DNA from: Acidimicrobiia bacterium
Lineage (GTDB): Bacteria; Actinomycetota; Acidimicrobiia; UBA5794; UBA11373
Direction of reading: 5' to 3'
Length of the DNA: 10,447 nt
NCBI GenBank assembly: GCA_025456165.1
Contig: JALOLI010000019.1
Span: 1 to 10,447 of the forward strand
In this document: positions 7,890 to 10,447 of the stretch, one piece after another
Layout of the letters: every line of letters begins with the position of its first letter
How positions within the stretch are numbered: position 1 is the stretch's first letter
Made by a program: the position numbers and the translations under genes
Notes under the pieces: model-generated
Database searches by the model: none
Seen by the model: only the letters and a program-made list of their open reading frames with translations
What the model was told of the DNA's origin: nothing

Positions 7890-8530
7890 CGGTCGACGGT
7901 CCGGCGGGGGTGGGCAAGAGCACGGTGGCCCGGGCGGTGGCCGCCGCGCTGGGCGTTCCCCACCTGGATACCGGCGCCTTCTACCGCGCCGTCACCCTGG
8001 CCGTAGTGCAGGCCGGGATCGACCCCGCCGACCCGTCCGCGGTCCTCGGGGTGGCCCGGGCTGCCCGCCTCGACTACGCGGACGGCGTGATGCTGCTCGA
8101 CGGGGAGGCGGTGGCCGAGGCGGTGCGGGCCCCGGACGTGGTCGCCCTGGTGAGCGCCGTCTCGGCGTTCCCCGAAGTGCGGCGCGTGGTGGTACAGCAG
8201 CAGCGCGACTGGGTGGCCCGCCGCGGTGGCCGGGCGGTCGTCGACGGACGCGACATCGGCACGGTCGTGTTCCCAGAGGCCCCGGTGAAGATCTACCTCA
8301 TTGCCGATGCCGCCGAGCGGGCCCGCCGTCGCGCCCGGGATGCCGAGGCCGCCGGCCAGGCGGTGGAGGCCATCGAACGCGACCTGCGGGCCCGGGACCT
8401 GGCCGATTCAACTCGGGAAGCCTCACCGCTGCGCCCGGCGGAGGATGCGGTGATCATCGACACCACCCGCCTTGCCGTCGACGAGGTGGTGGCGATCGTC
8501 CTGGGCCTGGTGGCCGAAGCGGGGGAGTAG
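7880..8530 (+). CDS. cmk: Cytidylate kinase
   Basis: Phosphorylates CMP and dCMP with ATP, recycling pyrimidine nucleotides in the cytoplasm. The product is 216 residues. The P-loop is GPAGVGKST at 7-15, followed by the CMP-binding DTGAFYRAVTL at 30-40. VVVQQQRDWV at 103-112 and VVDGRDIGTVVFPEA at 120-134 are typical of the family. Arg-rich AERARRRARDAE at 145-156 is the lid region, and DSTREASPLRPAEDAVIIDT closes the protein at 176-195. GTG 7880 gives a full first strand (MVVTVDGPAG) and a ten-base overlap with aroA; GTG 7886 would give a four-base GTGA overlap and lose two residues. The aroA-cmk pairing is common in bacteria. It ends the plus-strand gene train and converges with ispH after 22 bases. 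Confidence 0.97.
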   Translation: MVVTVDGPAGVGKSTVARAVAAALGVPHLDTGAFYRAVTLAVVQAGIDPADPSAVLGVARAARLDYADGVMLLDGEAVAEAVRAPDVVALVSAVSAFPEVRRVVVQQQRDWVARRGGRAVVDGRDIGTVVFPEAPVKIYLIADAAERARRRARDAEAAGQAVEAIERDLRARDLADSTREASPLRPAEDAVIIDTTRLAVDEVVAIVLGLVAEAGE

Positions 8531-8552
8531 CGGCCCCGGCCCGGCGGACGGG

Positions 8553-9602
8553 TCACCCGGCTGCCAGCAACTCCAGGGCCCGGGCCGCATCCCAGGCTCG
8601 GTCTTCGTCGAGTGGACCGGGCCGGCCCGGGAAGCGGGCAGCGCAGCCCCCCTCCACCGCTGCCTGGAGCGAAGCCAGCAAGGCGCGCAACTGAGGCGGC
8701 GGGGGGAAGTACTCCTCTTCGGTCGTCACGCTCACCACGGTGACTCCCCCCACCGGGGCCAGCGCGTCCACCACCGCCCGGACCGCACCGTCCGGGGCGG
8801 AGGCGCCGGCGGTGACCCCCACCACCCGGGCCGAGGCGAGCCAGGCGGGGTCGATCGAGCCGGGACCTTCGACGCGATGCGCCTCGGCGCCGGCGGCCCG
8901 CGCCACCCGGACGAGGGCCCTGGTGTTCGACGAGTTGGCGCTGCCCACCACCAGGACGAGGTCGGCCCGGGCGGCAAGGGCTTCGACGGCAGCCTGGCGA
9001 TTGGTGGTGGCGTAGCAGAGGTCGCTCCGGCGGGCGGTCCACAGGGCGGGGAAGCGGTCGGAGGCGGCGCCGAGGACTCCTTCCCACTCGTGGTGTCCCA
9101 GGGTGGTCTGAGCCAGGAGCGCCACCTTGGCCGGATCGGGCACTGAGAGCGCCGCCAGGCCGGCCGCCGGGTCCACCAGGGTCACGGACTCGGGGGCCTC
9201 GGCCACCGTGCCCAGGGCTTCGTCGTGACCCTCGTGGCCCACGTACAGGATCCGGTACCCCGCCGCCGCCATCCGGCGCACCTCGTGATGCACTTTGGTG
9301 ACCAGGGGGCAGACGGCGTCGACCACGATGGCTCCCCGCTCCTGGGCCTCCCGGACCACCGCCGGGGCGGAGCCGTGGGCCGACAGCATCAACGGGGCCC
9401 CGGGGGGCACGGCCCCCACGGTGTCGACGAACACTACGCCGGCGGCCTCGAAGACCGCCACGACGGCGGCGTTGTGCACTATCTGGTGATAGCAGTAGAC
9501 CGGGGCAGGGAAGACCCGGGTCATCCAGGTCAGGGCCTTGATGGCCATCTCCACGCCGGCGCAGAAGCCCCGGGGCTCGGCCAGCAGCACTTGCTCCACC
9601 AT
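8553..9602 (-). CDS. ispH: 4-hydroxy-3-methylbut-2-enyl diphosphate reductase
   Basis: Last enzyme of the MEP pathway: an iron-sulfur protein that reduces HMBPP to IPP and DMAPP, the isoprenoid precursors. The product is 349 residues. The three cluster cysteines are Cys14 (RGFCAGV), Cys98 (DAVCPLVTKVH) and Cys196 (SDLCYATTNRQ). Substrate residues include His43 (QIVHN), His76 (SAHGSAP), His126 and Glu128 (GHEGHDEALGT), and GSANSSNTRAL with GVTAGASAPD. The C terminus runs about 45 residues past the usual conserved end (VTTEEEYFPPPPQLRALL), with a Pro/Gly-rich and acidic tail. ATG at 9602-9600 starts directly before the conserved VLLAEPRGFCAGV and has no Shine-Dalgarno; TACCAT lies seven bases upstream, suggesting a leaderless transcript. 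It is the only gene on the minus strand here. Confidence 0.97.
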   Translation of the reverse strand: MVEQVLLAEPRGFCAGVEMAIKALTWMTRVFPAPVYCYHQIVHNAAVVAVFEAAGVVFVDTVGAVPPGAPLMLSAHGSAPAVVREAQERGAIVVDAVCPLVTKVHHEVRRMAAAGYRILYVGHEGHDEALGTVAEAPESVTLVDPAAGLAALSVPDPAKVALLAQTTLGHHEWEGVLGAASDRFPALWTARRSDLCYATTNRQAAVEALAARADLVLVVGSANSSNTRALVRVARAAGAEAHRVEGPGSIDPAWLASARVVGVTAGASAPDGAVRAVVDALAPVGGVTVVSVTTEEEYFPPPPQLRALLASLQAAVEGGCAARFPGRPGPLDEDRAWDAARALELLAAG

Positions 9603-9609
9603 TGTCGGA

Positions 9610-9615
9610 ATGGTA
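9610..9615 (-). promoter_or_regulatory. Candidate -10 element of ispH
   Basis: Read on the minus strand, TACCAT fits TANNNT and lies seven bases before the ispH ATG, so transcription would begin at or beside the start codon (leaderless). No Shine-Dalgarno is present between it and the ATG, which agrees. A TTGGGA at 9633-9628 is only 12 bases upstream, too close for a standard -35. Based on one hexamer and position. Confidence 0.4.
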
Positions 9616-9644
9616 GGTAGTGCCGCCTCCCAACCCCGGCGACC

Positions 9645-9650
9645 TATCCT
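9645..9650 (+). promoter_or_regulatory. Candidate -10 element for der
   Basis: TATCCT fits TANNNT and lies six bases before ATG 9657, which would be at or next to the transcription start. der needs its own promoter because the gene before it is on the opposite strand. No -35 match (TTGnnn) is seen at 16-19 bases. Confidence 0.4.
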
Positions 9651-9656
9651 GGGCCC

Positions 9657-9704
9657 ATGCCCTTCCGCCTCTCCTCCTCTGCCGCCGCCCGGAGCCGGTG
9701 GTGA
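9657..9704 (+). CDS. Putative 15-codon leaderless ORF overlapping the der start
   Basis: ATG 9657 opens a short frame encoding [15 protein letters not shown] and ending in TGA 9702-9704, which overlaps GTG 9701 of der as GTGA. It follows TATCCT by six bases and has no Shine-Dalgarno, the pattern of leaderless actinobacterial small ORFs. It might bring ribosomes to the der start by translational coupling. It has no Cys, Trp-run or His-run that would point to amino-acid attenuation (one Trp, last codon). It may be chance: a short open frame at this GC is easy to obtain. Confidence 0.3.
   Translation: MPFRLSSSAAARSRW
9691..9694 (+). promoter_or_regulatory. Ribosome binding site deciding the der start
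   Basis: GGAG lies six bases before GTG 9701 but only three before the adjacent in-frame GTG 9698, favouring 9701. GTG 9620 is also in frame but would add 27 residues with no resemblance to Der proteins. Confidence 0.5.
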
Positions 9705-10447
9705 GCCGCCTTCCCGTCGTCGCGGTGCTGGGCCGGCCCAACGTGGGCAAGTCCACGCTGGTCAACCGCATCCTGCGCCGCCGGGCGGCAGTCGTCGAGG
9801 AGAAGCCGGGGGTGACCCGCGACCGCAAGGAGTTCGCCGCCGAGTGGGCCGGGCACCACTTCATCGTCGTGGACACCGGGGGCTGGGCAGTCAAAGGCGA
9901 CGACCTGGTCGCCGGGATCCGTCAGCAGGCGGAGGCGGCGCTCGCCGCCGCCGACGTGGTGCTGTTCGTCGCCGATGCCACCACGCACTTCAGCGAGGAC
10001 GATCGCGCCGTGGCTCGCCTGGTGCAGGCCTCCGGGGTGCCGGCGCTGCTGGCGGCCAACAAGGCCGACGGGCCCGGGGTGGACCTCGAGGTCGGGCACC
10101 TCTGGACCCTGGGGCTGGGGGAGCCGCATCCCATCAGCGCCCTGCACGGCCGGGGCACGGGCGACCTGCTCGACTCCCTGGTGAGCCTGCTCCCCGAGGC
10201 CGATGAAGCCCCGCCCGAGGAGCGCCTCCCCACCCTGGCGATCCTGGGACGGCCCAACGTGGGCAAGTCCACGATCCTCAATCGCCTGCTCGGGGAGGAG
10301 CGGGTCCTGGTGTCCCCCGCTCCGGGCACCACCCGCGACCCCATAGACGCGGTGGTCGACCTCGACGGCGAGCCGTTCCGGGTCTGGGACACGGCCGGCA
10401 TCCGTCGCGCCAGCCGGGTGGACGAGGCCACGGAGTTCTACTCCGTG
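9701..10447 (+). CDS. der: Ribosome-associated GTPase Der (EngA), 3' end cut off
   Basis: Tandem GTPase needed for 50S ribosomal subunit assembly. The window holds 249 codons of a protein usually about 440-490 residues, so the end of the second G domain and the KH-like domain lie beyond the right edge. The first G domain has GRPNVGKST at 11-19, PGVTRD at 36-41, DTGG at 58-61 and NKAD at 120-123. An acidic linker at about 165-175 leads to the second G domain with GRPNVGKST at 183-191, PGTTRD at 208-213 and DTAGIRR at 230-236, continuing into EFYSV at the boundary. GTG 9701 places the first P-loop at the usual distance from the N terminus. In mycobacteria der follows cmk directly and in some actinobacteria the two are fused; here ispH separates them. 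Confidence 0.96.
   Translation, partial: MSRLPVVAVLGRPNVGKSTLVNRILRRRAAVVEEKPGVTRDRKEFAAEWAGHHFIVVDTGGWAVKGDDLVAGIRQQAEAALAAADVVLFVADATTHFSEDDRAVARLVQASGVPALLAANKADGPGVDLEVGHLWTLGLGEPHPISALHGRGTGDLLDSLVSLLPEADEAPPEERLPTLAILGRPNVGKSTILNRLLGEERVLVSPAPGTTRDPIDAVVDLDGEPFRVWDTAGIRRASRVDEATEFYSV

Noticed and set aside
8531..8560. Terminator hairpin between convergent cmk and ispH
   Set aside because: An inverted repeat (cgggt c acccg, 8549-8559) has a one-base spacer, overlaps the ispH stop and has no T-run on either strand. The rest is generic GC-rich self-complementarity.
8293..9894. A 533-codon minus-strand open frame overlapping cmk, ispH and der
   Set aside because: It lies in another frame of the same strand as ispH, crosses the divergent promoter region, and its translation is Arg/Gly/Pro-rich without a domain. 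ispH accounts for this strand.

Overview
This window is a compact, very GC-rich stretch of core chromosome from an actinobacterium, plausibly a deep-branching lineage such as Acidimicrobiia. That placement is inferred from high GC in third codon positions, frequent GTG starts, GTGA stop/start overlaps and gene order; no taxon can be proven from the sequence. Almost every base is coding, and there are no rRNA, tRNA, CRISPR, insertion-sequence or phage genes.

Layout. Positions 1-8530 read as one long plus-strand gene train: pyrG (5' end cut off), a Nudix ADP-ribose hydrolase, xerD, a TraR/DksA zinc-finger protein, a membrane site-2 protease (M50), a small HD-domain protein, scpA, scpB, rluB, aroA and cmk. 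Neighbours overlap or are separated by at most 46 bases, so translational coupling and co-transcription are likely. ispH lies on the minus strand (8553-9602), converging on cmk. der starts at 9701 on the plus strand and runs off the right edge. The only non-coding gap above 50 bases is the 98-base divergent region between ispH and der; no gap reaches 300 bases.

Function. The genes are housekeeping: CTP synthesis (PyrG) and CMP phosphorylation (Cmk), cleavage of ADP-ribose (Nudix), chromosome dimer resolution and segregation (XerD, ScpA, ScpB), rRNA modification and ribosome assembly (RluB, Der), aromatic amino-acid synthesis (AroA) and isoprenoid precursor synthesis (IspH). The order pyrG-Nudix-xerD-...-scpA-scpB-rluB-...-cmk-...-der matches, from memory, the Mycobacterium tuberculosis Rv1699-Rv1713 neighbourhood. 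Here the TraR/M50/HD trio stands where a parA-like gene lies in mycobacteria, aroA sits between rluB and cmk, and ispH is inserted in reverse between cmk and der.

Points of interest. I found no convincing new multi-gene system. The most notable details are: rluB has no ATG/GTG/TTG start that keeps its S4 domain and appears to begin at an ATC codon behind GGAGGA; AroA has alanine at the position of E. coli Gly96, the change linked to glyphosate insensitivity; and the ispH/der divergent region has two candidate leaderless -10 elements, one of which would drive a 15-codon upstream ORF whose stop overlaps the der start.
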